From Sideroxydans sp. (GTDB lineage Bacteria > Pseudomonadota > Gammaproteobacteria > Burkholderiales > Gallionellaceae), in the NCBI GenBank assembly GCA_027310725.1, contig DAIDAG010000044.1:1-64000 (forward strand): a DNA stretch of 64,000 nucleotides. The letters run 5' to 3'. Each line of letters begins with the position of its first letter. The stretch's first letter is position 1. Shown here piece by piece: positions 1 through 8,341 of this stretch. The translations under genes and the position numbers were made by a program. The notes under the pieces are model-generated. The model saw nothing but the letters and a program-made list of their open reading frames with translations, searched no databases and was not told where the DNA came from.

Positions 1-76
1 AGAGGACTCGAACCTCCACAGTGTTGCCACCGCTAGGACCTGAACCTAGTGCGTCTACCAATTCCGCCATCTGGGC
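1..76 (-). tRNA. tRNA-Leu (CAG), 3' end cut by window edge
   Basis: Read on the minus strand, the sequence starts GCCCAGATGGCGGAATTGG and shows a leucine-type D arm, a 5-bp anticodon stem around the loop TTCAGGT (anticodon CAG), a long variable arm and a T arm with GGTTCGAGTCC. The 3' half of the acceptor stem lies beyond base 1. The long variable arm and the D-loop fit class II tRNA-Leu. It is transcribed divergently from rnr. Confidence 0.93.
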
Positions 77-81
77 ATTGC

Positions 82-110
82 TTGAGGGTGCGCACTTTAA
101 TTGCTATAGG
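82..110 (+). promoter_or_regulatory. Candidate rnr promoter
   Basis: TTGAGG (82-87) and TATAGG (105-110) are separated by 17 bp, each matching 4 of 6 consensus positions. A start point about 7 bases downstream falls at 116-118, so an rnr mRNA from here would have essentially no 5' leader. It overlaps the opposing tRNA promoter. Confidence 0.4.
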
Positions 111-122
111 ATTTTGTGTCAA
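94..122 (-). promoter_or_regulatory. Candidate sigma-70 promoter of tRNA-Leu
   Basis: On the minus strand there is a perfect -35 TTGACA (122 to 117), a 17-bp spacer and a -10 TAAAGT (99 to 94). This would start transcription about 10 bases before the tRNA. The -35 element lies on top of the rnr start codon region. Confidence 0.6.
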
Positions 123-2425
123 TGACGAAAAAGAAAAAAAACATCCGCGAACTCGACCCGTTTCTGGAACGCGAACGCGAACAATACGAACAACCCCTTC
201 CGAGCCGCGAGTTCATCCTGCAGATGCTTGCGGAAAAGGGCGTGCCGCTGGAACAGGACGAGTTATGCACCCTGTTGCAGATCGAACACGATGAAGAAGA
301 GCTCTTCCTGCGCCGCCTGCGTGCCATGGAACGCGACGGCCAGATCATGCGCAACCGCAAGCGTGCCATCTGCGTGGTGGACAAGCTCGACCTGATCAAG
401 GGCAAGGTGCAGGGGCATCCGGACGGCTTCGGCTTCCTGATCCCGGAAGACGGCAGTGCCGACCTGGTGCTGAGCGCCAAGGAAATGCACAAGGCGCTGC
501 ACGGCGATACCGTGATGGCGCGCATCGGCGGCGAGGACAAGCGCGGCCGGCGGGAAGCCAGCATCGTCGAGGTGCTGGAACCGGCCAATACGCGAGTGGT
601 CGGGCGTTTATACGAAGAGCACGGCATCCAGTTCGTGGTCGCCGAAAATCGCCGTATCAGCCAGGACTTTCTGGTTGCACCGGGCGAATCCGGCGGAGCG
701 AAGGCCGGGCAGGTGGTGATGCTGGAGATCATGCAGCAGCCTTCCAAGCATGCCCAGCCGATAGGGCGCATCGTCGAGGTGCTGGGCAACTATGCCGATC
801 CCGGTATGGAGATCGAGATCGCATTGCGCAAGCACGACCTCCCCAACGAATTCCCGCATGACGCCGAAAAACAGGCCAAGGCGTTCTCACCCGAAGTAAA
901 ACCGGCCGATTACGCCGGACGCGAGAGCGTAGCCCAGTTGCCGCTGGTGACGATCGACGGCGAGACCGCGCGCGACTTCGACGACGCGGTGTATTGCGAA
1001 CCGAACGGCAAGGGCTTCCGTCTGGTGGTGGCCATCGCCGACGTGAGCGCCTATGTGAAGTCGGGCGATGCGCTGGACCAGGAGGCGATCAATCGCGGCA
1101 ACTCGGTCTATTTCCCGCGCCGCGTCATCCCGATGCTGCCGGAAGAGCTTTCCAACGGCCTGTGTTCGCTGAACCCCAACGTCGAGCGCCTGTGCATGGT
1201 GTGCGACATGCAGATCAGCCTCGATGGCGAGATCGAGAAACATCGCTTCTATCCGTCGGTGATGTTCTCGCATGCGCGCCTGACCTACACGCAGGTCGCC
1301 GATATGCTGGCCAACCCGCAGGGTGAGAACGGGCAAAAATATGCCGAGGTTCTGCCGCACATCAACAACCTGTACAAGCTGTTCCAGACTTTGCTGCAGG
1401 CGCGCGAAAAGCGCGGTGCCATCGATTTCGAGACGGTCGAGACGCAGATGATCTTCAATGCGCAGGGCAAGATCGAGAAGATCGTGCCGGTGATACGCAA
1501 CGATGCGCACAAGCTGATCGAGGAATGCATGCTGGCGGCCAACGTCTGCGCGGCGGCTTTCCTGAAAGACCATGAACACCCCGTGCTGTACCGCGTACAC
1601 GAAGGCCCGACGCCGGAAAAACTGGAAGCGGTGCGCGAATTCTTCAAGGAGTTCGGCCTGCAACTGGGCGGCGGAGACGATCCACAGGCCAGCGATTATT
1701 CCAAACTGCTCAAGCAGATCAAGGGCCGTCCCGATGCGGGATTGCTGCAGACCGTGATGCTGCGTTCCCTGCGCCAGGCCGTCTATGCGCCGGAAAACCT
1801 CGGTCACTTCGGTCTCGGCTACGAGGCTTATGCGCACTTCACTTCGCCTATCCGCCGTTACCCGGACTTGCTGGTGCACCGTGCCATCAAGGCCGTGCTG
1901 GAAGGCAAGCAATACAAGCCCAAACTCAAGTGGGCGGAACTGGGCGTGCATTGCTCGATGACCGAGCGCCGAGCCGACGACGCCACGCGCGATGTGGAAG
2001 CCTGGCTCAAGTGCTTCTACATGCGCGACCATCTGGGCAGCGTGTTCGACGGCAGTATCTCGTCGGTCACCGGCTTTGGGCTGTTCGTGGCGCTGGACGA
2101 TCTGTATGTCGAAGGGCTGGTGCACGTGTCCGAACTCGGGGCCGATTATTACCACTTCGACCCGGCCAAGCACCAGATGCTGGGCGAACGCACCGGCAAG
2201 CGCTATCGCCTGGGCGACCGCGTGCGGGTGAAAGTGGTGCGCGTGGATATGGAAAGCACCAAGATCGATTTTGTGCTGGAAGGGGATACCGCAGCGCCAA
2301 GTGCCGGTTCGAGCCACGATAATGTCGATATCGGTGCATGGGGCGCGACCTTGCCCGGGAAGGCCAAGAAATCCGAGAAGAAGACTGACAAGCCCTCCGG
2401 CAAAGCGGGTAAACGCCATGGCTGA
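122..2425 (+). CDS. rnr: Ribonuclease R
   Basis: Processive 3'-5' exoribonuclease of the RNB/RNR family, acting in the cytoplasm on structured RNA and in rRNA and tmRNA quality control. About 767 residues. The N-terminus matches the RNase R start region ([12 protein letters not shown], then PSREFIL). It is followed by cold-shock-like RNA-binding segments, the RNB catalytic domain with the acidic cluster ARDFDDAVY near residue 285, an S1 domain (VTGFGLFV to KIDFVLEG) and a Lys-rich tail. A GTG at 116 in the same frame is an alternative start. Neither start has a clear Shine-Dalgarno sequence, and the candidate promoter suggests a leaderless transcript. The stop overlaps the rlmB start, so the two are probably co-transcribed. 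Confidence 0.95.
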   Translation: MTKKKKNIRELDPFLEREREQYEQPLPSREFILQMLAEKGVPLEQDELCTLLQIEHDEEELFLRRLRAMERDGQIMRNRKRAICVVDKLDLIKGKVQGHPDGFGFLIPEDGSADLVLSAKEMHKALHGDTVMARIGGEDKRGRREASIVEVLEPANTRVVGRLYEEHGIQFVVAENRRISQDFLVAPGESGGAKAGQVVMLEIMQQPSKHAQPIGRIVEVLGNYADPGMEIEIALRKHDLPNEFPHDAEKQAKAFSPEVKPADYAGRESVAQLPLVTIDGETARDFDDAVYCEPNGKGFRLVVAIADVSAYVKSGDALDQEAINRGNSVYFPRRVIPMLPEELSNGLCSLNPNVERLCMVCDMQISLDGEIEKHRFYPSVMFSHARLTYTQVADMLANPQGENGQKYAEVLPHINNLYKLFQTLLQAREKRGAIDFETVETQMIFNAQGKIEKIVPVIRNDAHKLIEECMLAANVCAAAFLKDHEHPVLYRVHEGPTPEKLEAVREFFKEFGLQLGGGDDPQASDYSKLLKQIKGRPDAGLLQTVMLRSLRQAVYAPENLGHFGLGYEAYAHFTSPIRRYPDLLVHRAIKAVLEGKQYKPKLKWAELGVHCSMTERRADDATRDVEAWLKCFYMRDHLGSVFDGSISSVTGFGLFVALDDLYVEGLVHVSELGADYYHFDPAKHQMLGERTGKRYRLGDRVRVKVVRVDMESTKIDFVLEGDTAAPSAGSSHDNVDIGAWGATLPGKAKKSEKKTDKPSGKAGKRHG

Positions 2426-3161
2426 GTCGCGAATCATTCACGGTTTTCACGCCGTCACCGCGCGCATCCGCCAGAATGCCGACAGCGTGTTGGAAGTATT
2501 CGTCGATACCCAGCGCCGCGACCCGCGCGCGCGCGACCTGCTCAAACTGGCGGAAAGTAACGGTGTGCGCGTCATTCAGGTGGACGGCAAACGTCTCGAC
2601 GGCATGGCTGGAAGCACCCGTCACCAGGGCGTTGCGGCGCGGGTGGATGCGGCGCAGAAAGTGCAGCACCTGGACGATGTGCTGGATACCCTGACCGAAC
2701 CGGCGCTGCTGTTGGTGCTGGACGGTGTGCAGGATCCGCACAATCTGGGCGCCTGTCTGCGCAGTGCGGACGCCTTCGGCGTGCATGCGGTGATCGCACC
2801 CAAAGACCGCGCGGTGGGCATCAATGCCACGGTTGAAAAAGTCGCCTGCGGCGCCGCGCAGACGGTGCCGTACATCACGGTGACCAATCTGGCGCGTACC
2901 CTGCGCGAGTTGCAGGAGCGCGACATCTGGGTGATCGGCATGGATGGCGAAGCGGAAACAAATCTGTATGATGTGCAGCACAAAGGCGCGGTGGCCTTGG
3001 TGCTGGGCGCGGAAGGCGAAGGCCTGCGCCGTTTGACCAAAGAGACCTGCGACCAGCTGGTGCGTATCCCGATGTTCGGCAGCGTGGAAAGTCTGAATGT
3101 CTCTGTGAGCACCGGGGTGTGTTTGTACGAAGCAAGAAGGCAAAGGGCAATCAAACAATGA
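2418..3161 (+). CDS. rlmB: 23S rRNA (guanosine-2251-2'-O)-methyltransferase RlmB
   Basis: SpoU-family (SPOUT) methyltransferase that methylates the ribose of G2251 in the 23S rRNA P-loop. The 247-residue product matches the family length. All three SpoU motifs are visible: [31 protein letters not shown] and [19 protein letters not shown]. The ATG at 2418 is chosen because the protein then begins [13 protein letters not shown], as RlmB proteins do; the longer reading frame upstream is an rnr shadow. It overlaps the rnr 3' end by 8 bp. The rnr-rlmB pairing is widespread in proteobacteria. Confidence 0.95.
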   Translation: MAESRIIHGFHAVTARIRQNADSVLEVFVDTQRRDPRARDLLKLAESNGVRVIQVDGKRLDGMAGSTRHQGVAARVDAAQKVQHLDDVLDTLTEPALLLVLDGVQDPHNLGACLRSADAFGVHAVIAPKDRAVGINATVEKVACGAAQTVPYITVTNLARTLRELQERDIWVIGMDGEAETNLYDVQHKGAVALVLGAEGEGLRRLTKETCDQLVRIPMFGSVESLNVSVSTGVCLYEARRQRAIKQ

Positions 3162-3179
3162 CGTGATAGGGGGATGGGG

Positions 3180-3392
3180 ATGCAGAAGTTCGATTTTTCG
3201 ATTCTGACTCGCGACGGTCAAAGAGTGGAAAGCGTGGTCATCGCTGGAAATGACGAGGCCGAAGCGGAACGCAAGCTGCGCCAGATGTATCGCTATTGCG
3301 AAATAGTGGGTTGCAATGCCAAGGGCGCAGGGGACGGCAAGGCCCAGCAAGTGATGTCGGTCGAGGATATCCTGTCGCTGATATCCAAGTGA
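3180..3392 (+). CDS. Small conserved-type protein of unknown function
   Basis: Encodes 70 residues starting MQKFDFSILTRDGQ. The ATG at 3180 is chosen because AGGGGG (3168-3173) sits 6 bases upstream; an ATG at 3174 would abut that sequence. The protein is soluble. Its N-terminal half looks like beta strands (FDFSILTRDGQRVESVVI), followed by a helix (DEAEAERKLRQMYRYCEI). It contains two cysteines but no pair motif. It follows rlmB by 18 bp and may be its last operon partner. No function is recognised. Confidence 0.7.
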   Translation: MQKFDFSILTRDGQRVESVVIAGNDEAEAERKLRQMYRYCEIVGCNAKGAGDGKAQQVMSVEDILSLISK

Positions 3393-3406
3393 TCCTCCGG
3401 CAGGCT

Positions 3407-4174
3407 TTACTCTATAAACCCGTCCGCCAGTAACTCTTTCAGCAGGTCGTTGTAATCATGCGCTCCGCGGCTCTCCGGCGCATGTTCGAAGACGGTTTTA
3501 TTCACTGCCGGACTTTCGGCCAGACTGACGTTCTCCGAGATGCGGGTGCGGCAGACATCGGCGCCGAAGTGCTCCTCAACCAGTTTCAGCACATCCCAAG
3601 CCATGCGTCGCCGGCCATCGAAGCGAGTGAGCAGATAACGGCGGTTGACGCGCCGTTTCAGAACCTGTTCCAGCGCGTTCAGGGTCTTTTCGATCTGGAG
3701 CGCGCCTTTGGTGGAGAGATGATCGGCCGAAATGGGAACGATCAATCCGGTGCAGGCGAAGATCGCATTCAACGACAGCACGCCGACCATCGGGTTGCAG
3801 TCGATCACGACCGGATTATCCTTGCCGCCGTAGCGTTCGGTCTGCAGCGCGCTGTTGAGCTTGTTCACCACATTGAAACCTTTGCCATACAGTGCATCCA
3901 CCTTGGAAAGCTCGGTGTGTGCAGGAATGACTTTGATCGAGCTGGATGATTCCTTTACCAGCTGGCACAAGGGACGGTTGTTTTGGAACATGCTCAGTAC
4001 TGTGTCGGCACCGGACTTCGCCGTGACGTTGGCGATGGCGCTGAGTTGTGCCTGCGGATCCAGGTCGATACCGTACGTCGCGCGACCGATACGCGACAAG
4101 GCGGCAGCGAGATTGACGGCGGTCGTGGTCTTGCCGACACCGCCCTTTTGATTGAAGACTGCAATGATGCTCAT
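3407..4174 (-). CDS. ParA/Soj-family ATPase (orphan)
   Basis: 255-residue deviant-Walker ATPase with the N-terminal motif FNQKGGVGKTTTAVNLAAAL and the ParA switch region DLDPQAQ. In plasmid and chromosome ParA proteins this ATPase moves cargo with ParB or an adaptor. Here no parB, cargo gene or centromere-like array is adjacent: the neighbours are the small unknown gene (convergent, 14 bp away) and a DUF1161 gene upstream. A role in positioning a protein complex or in chromosome segregation is possible but not shown. The ATG start at 4174 has no obvious ribosome binding site. Confidence 0.85.
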   Translation of the reverse strand: MSIIAVFNQKGGVGKTTTAVNLAAALSRIGRATYGIDLDPQAQLSAIANVTAKSGADTVLSMFQNNRPLCQLVKESSSSIKVIPAHTELSKVDALYGKGFNVVNKLNSALQTERYGGKDNPVVIDCNPMVGVLSLNAIFACTGLIVPISADHLSTKGALQIEKTLNALEQVLKRRVNRRYLLTRFDGRRRMAWDVLKLVEEHFGADVCRTRISENVSLAESPAVNKTVFEHAPESRGAHDYNDLLKELLADGFIE

Positions 4175-4232
4175 ACTGCGTGGATTCTAGCCGAAATCGG
4201 CGTCGTGGACGGGTGTATAACTTGTTGAAAGG

Positions 4233-4260
4233 AAAAGCCCAGCCCAACGGGGGGCTGGGC
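4233..4260 (-). terminator. Rho-independent terminator of the DUF1161 gene
   Basis: An 8-bp perfect GC stem (GCCCAGCC at 4237-4244 pairing with GGCTGGGC at 4253-4260) is followed on the minus strand by TTTTCC. It lies 12 bases beyond the DUF1161 stop codon. Confidence 0.8.
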
Positions 4261-4272
4261 CGACAAGCGGTA

Positions 4273-4539
4273 TCAATTGCGTTTGTAGATGATCTGCTTG
4301 GTATCGCCCTCGCAGGTGCCCACCACTTTCCCGTCCGTTTCCTTGGCGGGAGCAGCCGTAGCGCCGGATGCGGCGGTTGTCGCTGCGGCAGGCTGGGCGA
4401 CGGGAACGATTTCAAGGGAATACGAAGTGACGCCCTTGGCTTGCAGCTTGGCATCGATCTGTGCCTTGAGCTCGTCGCAAGAGGCGAAAGCGGAAACGGA
4501 GAAACCCAAAAGACATGCTGTAAGTAGTAATTTGCGCAT
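4273..4539 (-). CDS. DUF1161-type small periplasmic protein
   Basis: 88 residues with a clear Sec signal peptide (MRKLLLTACLLGFSVSAFA) and a mature part starting SCDELKAQIDAKLQAKGV, typical of DUF1161 proteins. These carry two conserved cysteines; here they are in SCDEL and GTCEGD. The middle is Ala/Thr-rich. The ATG at 4539 is preceded by TAAGGAG with good spacing, so the in-frame extension upstream, which runs through an intergenic repeat, is not coding. Function of the family is unknown; export to the periplasm is an inference from the signal peptide. Confidence 0.85.
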   Translation of the reverse strand: MRKLLLTACLLGFSVSAFASCDELKAQIDAKLQAKGVTSYSLEIVPVAQPAAATTAASGATAAPAKETDGKVVGTCEGDTKQIIYKRN

Positions 4540-4630
4540 ATATGGCTCCTTAGCTGGATTGAAAAAAACATCTGCCTTGCCAAATGCCCCGGACGCAGCG
4601 ATGCGTATTGATCCGGCACTCTTTATCCGA

Positions 4631-4728
4631 GAATCCGTTCGCATTGACCCTTCGACTATGCTCAGGACTAAAGGCTTTGTCGAAATGTGAACGGATTCTT
4701 GTGCGTCGACAGGCTCGGCACGAACGGC
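4631..4728. repeat. REP-like palindromic intergenic repeat
   Basis: The outer arms GAATCCGTTCGCATT (4631-4645) and AATGTGAACGGATTC (4684-4698) pair with one mismatch. Inside them TTCGAC and GTCGAA pair again. A third related unit, GTCGACAGGCTCGGCACGAACGG, follows at 4706-4728. The consensus TTCGACAGGCTCAGGACGAACGG is a widespread proteobacterial intergenic palindrome (family knowledge). It separates two minus-strand genes. Confidence 0.75.
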
Positions 4729-4759
4729 AATTAGGTTCAAAGCGTGCCGGATCAATAGT

Positions 4760-5257
4760 TCAGGGCATCAACTCCTCGATCTTGCGGTTCGCTCCCTGCA
4801 ACTTCTTGAATAGCGCAAGCAACAGCGCTTTATCCATATAAACGACTGCTTCACCCCGCAGGCGTTCGATACCGGTCTTGTTGATTTCAGCCGCGATCAC
4901 TTGCCCGTCTGCAACCACGGTTGCCGAGCGCGAAATGTTCTCGTTGGCGAAGTACATGCCTTCGCCGACGCATTCGCCGCTGCGTATCGTTCCGACGACC
5001 TTCTTGTTGTAATAAGCGGTGGCCGTGCCATAAAGCACGACGTAGAGGGCGTTCATATCCTCTCCCTCCCTGGTGATGCAGTCTTTCGCCGAGAATGTCC
5101 TTATCTCGGTCTGTTCCGAGATCGGCTTCAGCCATTCGCTGGGGATCGGATCGAAGAAAGAGCATTTGCGCAGTTCGTTGAAACGGTCTGCGGAGACCTC
5201 GTCAAGGCGCTTGGAATAACTGGCCAGACTGGTCTGGACGGCGTCGATTTCATTCAT
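4760..5257 (-). CDS. Cyclic nucleotide-binding (Crp-like sensor) domain protein
   Basis: 165 residues consisting of one cNMP-binding beta-barrel with a helical N-terminus and no DNA-binding helix-turn-helix. The core runs from FFDPIPSEWLKPI through REGEDMNALYVVLYGTA and the phosphate-binding-cassette position GECVGEGMYFA to a C-terminal helix. The cassette lacks the usual Arg-Ser/Thr pair at its end, so nucleotide binding is uncertain. The ATG at 5257 has GGGAG upstream (cagggagaaaaa), which decides against the longer frame. It may act as a stand-alone regulatory domain. Confidence 0.8.
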   Translation of the reverse strand: MNEIDAVQTSLASYSKRLDEVSADRFNELRKCSFFDPIPSEWLKPISEQTEIRTFSAKDCITREGEDMNALYVVLYGTATAYYNKKVVGTIRSGECVGEGMYFANENISRSATVVADGQVIAAEINKTGIERLRGEAVVYMDKALLLALFKKLQGANRKIEELMP

Positions 5258-5368
5258 TTTTTCTCCCTGTGGGTCATAAATTCCTGACACGATCTGGCAA
5301 ATATTTCGCAACTTACCACAAGCGCTGAAGAATGTGTTGCACGGCGCGATTGAGCTAAACTAGCCACT

Positions 5369-6214
5369 ATGAACCCGATCCCGGAATGGAACAAAGAGGC
5401 ATTGCTGCTCACACCTGCTTTTGCACCGTTGCACTCCATCATTACTCGCCTCGAACCGGATGAATTTCCAACCCTGCAAGACTGCAATGCGCTGCTGGCG
5501 GCGCAACGCCCGGCTGTTGCAGTGCATAGCGGGCAGCTTCTGAGCTTTGTGCCGCAGGAATACGGCAAATTGCCCTTCGATCTGCAATACGAACCGCGCT
5601 GTTTTCTGAAGGGAGAAGTGCCGACAAGAGCCAACAACTGGCATGACCTGCTCAATGCGCTGGTGTGGCTCGTTTTTCCGCAGGCCAAGGCTGCCATCAA
5701 CGCGCGCCATTTCCGGGCGCTGACCGGGACAGACGGCCCATCGGCGGCGAGCCAGCGCGGGGCCGTGCGCGATACCAGTACCCTGCTGGACGAATCGGGT
5801 GTCATCGTTGCCTATGCAGATGCGGAACTGGCCGGACTCCTGCGCGATTTCCGGTGGAAAGAACTATTCTGGCAGCAGCGCACGCAAGTGCTGTCCGGTA
5901 TGGGCTTTTATCTGTTCGGGCACGGCTTGTACGAAAAGGCGCTCCGCCCTTATACCGGCTTGACCGGGCAAGGTTTGCTCCTGCCGGTGGAACAGGAATT
6001 CTTTACCTGGCCTTGTAACCGGCAACTTGCCCATCTGGATACGTTACTTGCCGGCTACCTGAATTCGGGGGAACACTGCCGCAGCACGCGGGAACTGACC
6101 CCGGTACCTGTACTTGGTATACCGGGCTGGGCTGCGGATAATGAAAATGTAACGTATTACGACAATACTGGATATTTCAGAACGGGTAGACATGGACGCC
6201 ACGCAAACAACTAA
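5369..6214 (+). CDS. DUF3025-family protein
   Basis: 281 residues of the DUF3025 family, found mainly in beta- and gammaproteobacteria and of unknown function. Recognised from the N-terminus (W-NKEALLLTPAFAPL), the central NNWHDLLNALVWLVFPQAK segment with the invariant-looking N-W-HD-LNAL motif, and the later GHGLYEKALRPYTGLTG. It has no signal peptide or membrane segment and is probably cytoplasmic. Its last 23 bases overlap the start of the downstream outer membrane protein gene, implying translational coupling. Confidence 0.8.
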   Translation: MNPIPEWNKEALLLTPAFAPLHSIITRLEPDEFPTLQDCNALLAAQRPAVAVHSGQLLSFVPQEYGKLPFDLQYEPRCFLKGEVPTRANNWHDLLNALVWLVFPQAKAAINARHFRALTGTDGPSAASQRGAVRDTSTLLDESGVIVAYADAELAGLLRDFRWKELFWQQRTQVLSGMGFYLFGHGLYEKALRPYTGLTGQGLLLPVEQEFFTWPCNRQLAHLDTLLAGYLNSGEHCRSTRELTPVPVLGIPGWAADNENVTYYDNTGYFRTGRHGRHANN

Positions 6215-6959
6215 AGCCCGACTCTCCGCCTGCTTGGTCTGCATGCTGCTCGTCACTGTGCAGGCGGCAGCCGATGAGGCTTCACATGGCCTCGTGGGTG
6301 ATGTCGGCGCGGGAGCCTACTATACAGGCCGCATCGTTCGCGGCACGAGCGATGTGACCACTGTTCTGCCTTACGGCGATTTCGAATACGGCAGGATGTT
6401 CGCACGGGTCGATACGCTGGGTATCAAGACGCTGCAGATGGGGGACGGGTATCTGGAACTTGTGGGCAGGATCAGTCAGGACGGGTTCGACACGAATACC
6501 CCCGGCCTGCTGGGTCTCAGGAAACGGGAAACGTCCATTCCCCTGGGAGTCGGCACCTTGCAGGTGACCCCGGTGGGCGGCTTCATGGTGAATGCGTTCC
6601 ACGATGTGCGCCAGTCCCAGGGGCAACTGTTCGAGGCTATCTATGCCGCGGAACTCGACCTGCCGCAAGTGAGCTTCTATCCCCTGCTGGGAGCCGAATA
6701 TCAATCCAGCGACTATGTGCGTTATTACTACGGGGTCTCTGCCCAGGAAGCGGCAGCCAGCCAGTATTCTCTTTATCAGCCCGCGGGAGCGTTCAACGAC
6801 TTCATCGGATTGATCGCCGATATCAAACTGACCGACGACTACCATTTGAACGGATATGTGCGCCGCAAGTGGCTGGGTAACGGGATCGAACAGAGCCCTA
6901 TCGTCAATCAGCGTTACCTGGATACAGGCTACCTTTCCCTGAGTTACCGCTTTAAATGA
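6192..6959 (+). CDS. MipA/OmpV-like outer membrane protein
   Basis: 255 residues with a signal peptide (LSACLVCMLLVTVQAAA) and an amphipathic beta-rich mature part ending in LSLSYRFK. The pattern (GAGAYYTGRIVRG near the start, KLTDDYHLNGYVRRKWLG near the end, final Y-x-F) fits the MipA/OmpV family, whose members are outer membrane barrels; E. coli MipA binds peptidoglycan enzymes. The start overlaps the DUF3025 gene and the 3' end overlaps hpnE by 8 bp on the other strand. Substrate or partner is unknown. Family assignment is fairly sure, role is not. Confidence 0.75.
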   Translation: MDATQTTKARLSACLVCMLLVTVQAAADEASHGLVGDVGAGAYYTGRIVRGTSDVTTVLPYGDFEYGRMFARVDTLGIKTLQMGDGYLELVGRISQDGFDTNTPGLLGLRKRETSIPLGVGTLQVTPVGGFMVNAFHDVRQSQGQLFEAIYAAELDLPQVSFYPLLGAEYQSSDYVRYYYGVSAQEAAASQYSLYQPAGAFNDFIGLIADIKLTDDYHLNGYVRRKWLGNGIEQSPIVNQRYLDTGYLSLSYRFK

Positions 6960-8280
6960 CGGGTATCGCCGGATCTCTTCGTTGCCCGGTAATCAGCCGG
7001 GCACAGCGTATTCCGCTCAGCACTGCACCTTCCAGCGTGGCGGGGTAATCGCCCGCCGTGTAGTCGCCGGCCAGCAATATGTTGGACAGGGCGGTCTGTT
7101 GTGCGGGCCGCTGCAGGTCGGGAGCGCAGCAGAACGTGGCGCGCTTCTCGGCGATCACCCTGAACCATTCCGGTTGTTCGGTGATGCCGAACTCTTCGCT
7201 TAATTCGGCAATGACTTTCTGTGCCAATTGTTCCTGGCTCAACTCCTGATGGATACCTTCCGCGCTGATGACTGCCGCGAGCAGGCCTTTCTGGTCCGCG
7301 ATCTGCCCCTTGTCGAACAGCCATTGGCTGATCCGCCGGTGCAGGCCGAGCATCGGGTGCGGCAGGCTGACATGGGCGGGATACTGCAGATAGACGGTAT
7401 AGATAGGTTGATGATCCAGAGCCTCGATCTGCGCAACAACGTCGGTAAGACCGGCGACGGGGCGCAGCAATTTTGCGGCGACGGTTGCCGGTGCGGCGCA
7501 GATCACGTGGGAAAAGGCATGTGTTTCATTTGCTGAGACAAGTTCGATGCCTTCGTCTTTGGGGACGATGGCATCCACGCCGCAGGAGAGATACACCTTG
7601 CCCCCGTTCTGTTCGATGAATGCAGCAGCGCGTTGCGGGAACAGCGCGGTGAAGTCGATACGCGGCAGCAGCATGTCGCTGTCCGCACGGGTTCGATTCA
7701 AGGCGTCGCGCAGCACGTTCAACAATACTTGCGCGGAAGCCTTGTGAACAGGCGTATTCAGCGCGGCGATACACAAGGGTTCCCACAGTTTGAATGTCAG
7801 GTCGGCATCCTGCTTGTGTACCGCGAGCAGGTCGGTGACCGTCATGTCGCTGGATAATCGGAAATTCATGCGGCGCAGGGTGAGCATGAAGCGCACGGCT
7901 TTCATGCGCTCGTTCCAGGTCAGTCCGTGCGCCTTGAGCAGCGCGACCAGTAGGTGTAGCGGTGCGGGCAGGCGGGGTGCCTTGAGCGAGAAGTGGCCGT
8001 GCAGATCGAGTTGGAGCGGCAGCCGCAGGAAATCCTGCTCGATATCCCCGCCGACCTGCTCGATAAGGCGCAGGGTTTCGCGATAACAGCCGAGCAACAG
8101 GTGCTGGCCATTATCGAGCTGTGTGTCATTGTGCAGCACGCCACGCGCGCGGCCACCAAGTTGCCTGGCGCTTTCAAATACGGTGACCGGGATACCTTGT
8201 GCCGCGAGTTCAACAGCGGCTGCCATGCCGGCGTAACCGCCGCCGATGATGGCAGGGTTCAAAGCAGATTTCTCCCACAT
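6952..8280 (-). CDS. hpnE: Squalene-associated FAD-dependent desaturase HpnE
   Basis: 442-residue flavin amine-oxidase-type protein with an N-terminal dinucleotide-binding motif (IIGGGYAGMAAAVELA), an ESARQLGGRARG signature and a C-terminal FAD segment (LAGDYTAGDYPATLEGAVLSG). HpnE reduces hydroxysqualene to squalene, the last step of the HpnCDE route from farnesyl diphosphate to squalene for hopanoids. It lies downstream of hpnD across a 61-bp gap containing a C/T-rich repeat. No Shine-Dalgarno sequence is visible before the ATG at 8280. No squalene-hopene cyclase gene is in the window, so the cyclisation step must be encoded elsewhere. Confidence 0.9.
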   Translation of the reverse strand: MWEKSALNPAIIGGGYAGMAAAVELAAQGIPVTVFESARQLGGRARGVLHNDTQLDNGQHLLLGCYRETLRLIEQVGGDIEQDFLRLPLQLDLHGHFSLKAPRLPAPLHLLVALLKAHGLTWNERMKAVRFMLTLRRMNFRLSSDMTVTDLLAVHKQDADLTFKLWEPLCIAALNTPVHKASAQVLLNVLRDALNRTRADSDMLLPRIDFTALFPQRAAAFIEQNGGKVYLSCGVDAIVPKDEGIELVSANETHAFSHVICAAPATVAAKLLRPVAGLTDVVAQIEALDHQPIYTVYLQYPAHVSLPHPMLGLHRRISQWLFDKGQIADQKGLLAAVISAEGIHQELSQEQLAQKVIAELSEEFGITEQPEWFRVIAEKRATFCCAPDLQRPAQQTALSNILLAGDYTAGDYPATLEGAVLSGIRCARLITGQRRDPAIPVI

Positions 8281-8298
8281 AGGAGAAATGGCGTCTGT

Positions 8299-8336
8299 TC
8301 CCTCTCCCTAAGGGGGAGGGTTAGGGAGGGGGAGTT
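8299..8336. repeat. C/T-rich palindromic intergenic repeat between hpnD and hpnE
   Basis: CCCTCTCCCT and AGGGGGAGGG pair around a short loop, followed by TTAGGGAGGGGG. It resembles the CTCTCCC hairpins in the ccmC-ccmD insert at 58875-58928. It could weaken read-through into hpnE. Confidence 0.5.
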
Positions 8337-8341
8337 TCTGT

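Noticed and set aside
887-2437. 516-codon open frame on the minus strand opposite rnr
   Set aside because: High-GC shadow of rnr: no recognisable domains, no ribosome binding site, His/Gln-rich composition typical of antisense translation. RNase R on the plus strand has clear motifs throughout.
4540-4755. N-terminal extension of the DUF1161 gene up to 4755
   Set aside because: The extension reads through a REP-like palindrome, while the ATG at 4539 has a good Shine-Dalgarno sequence and begins a proper signal peptide.
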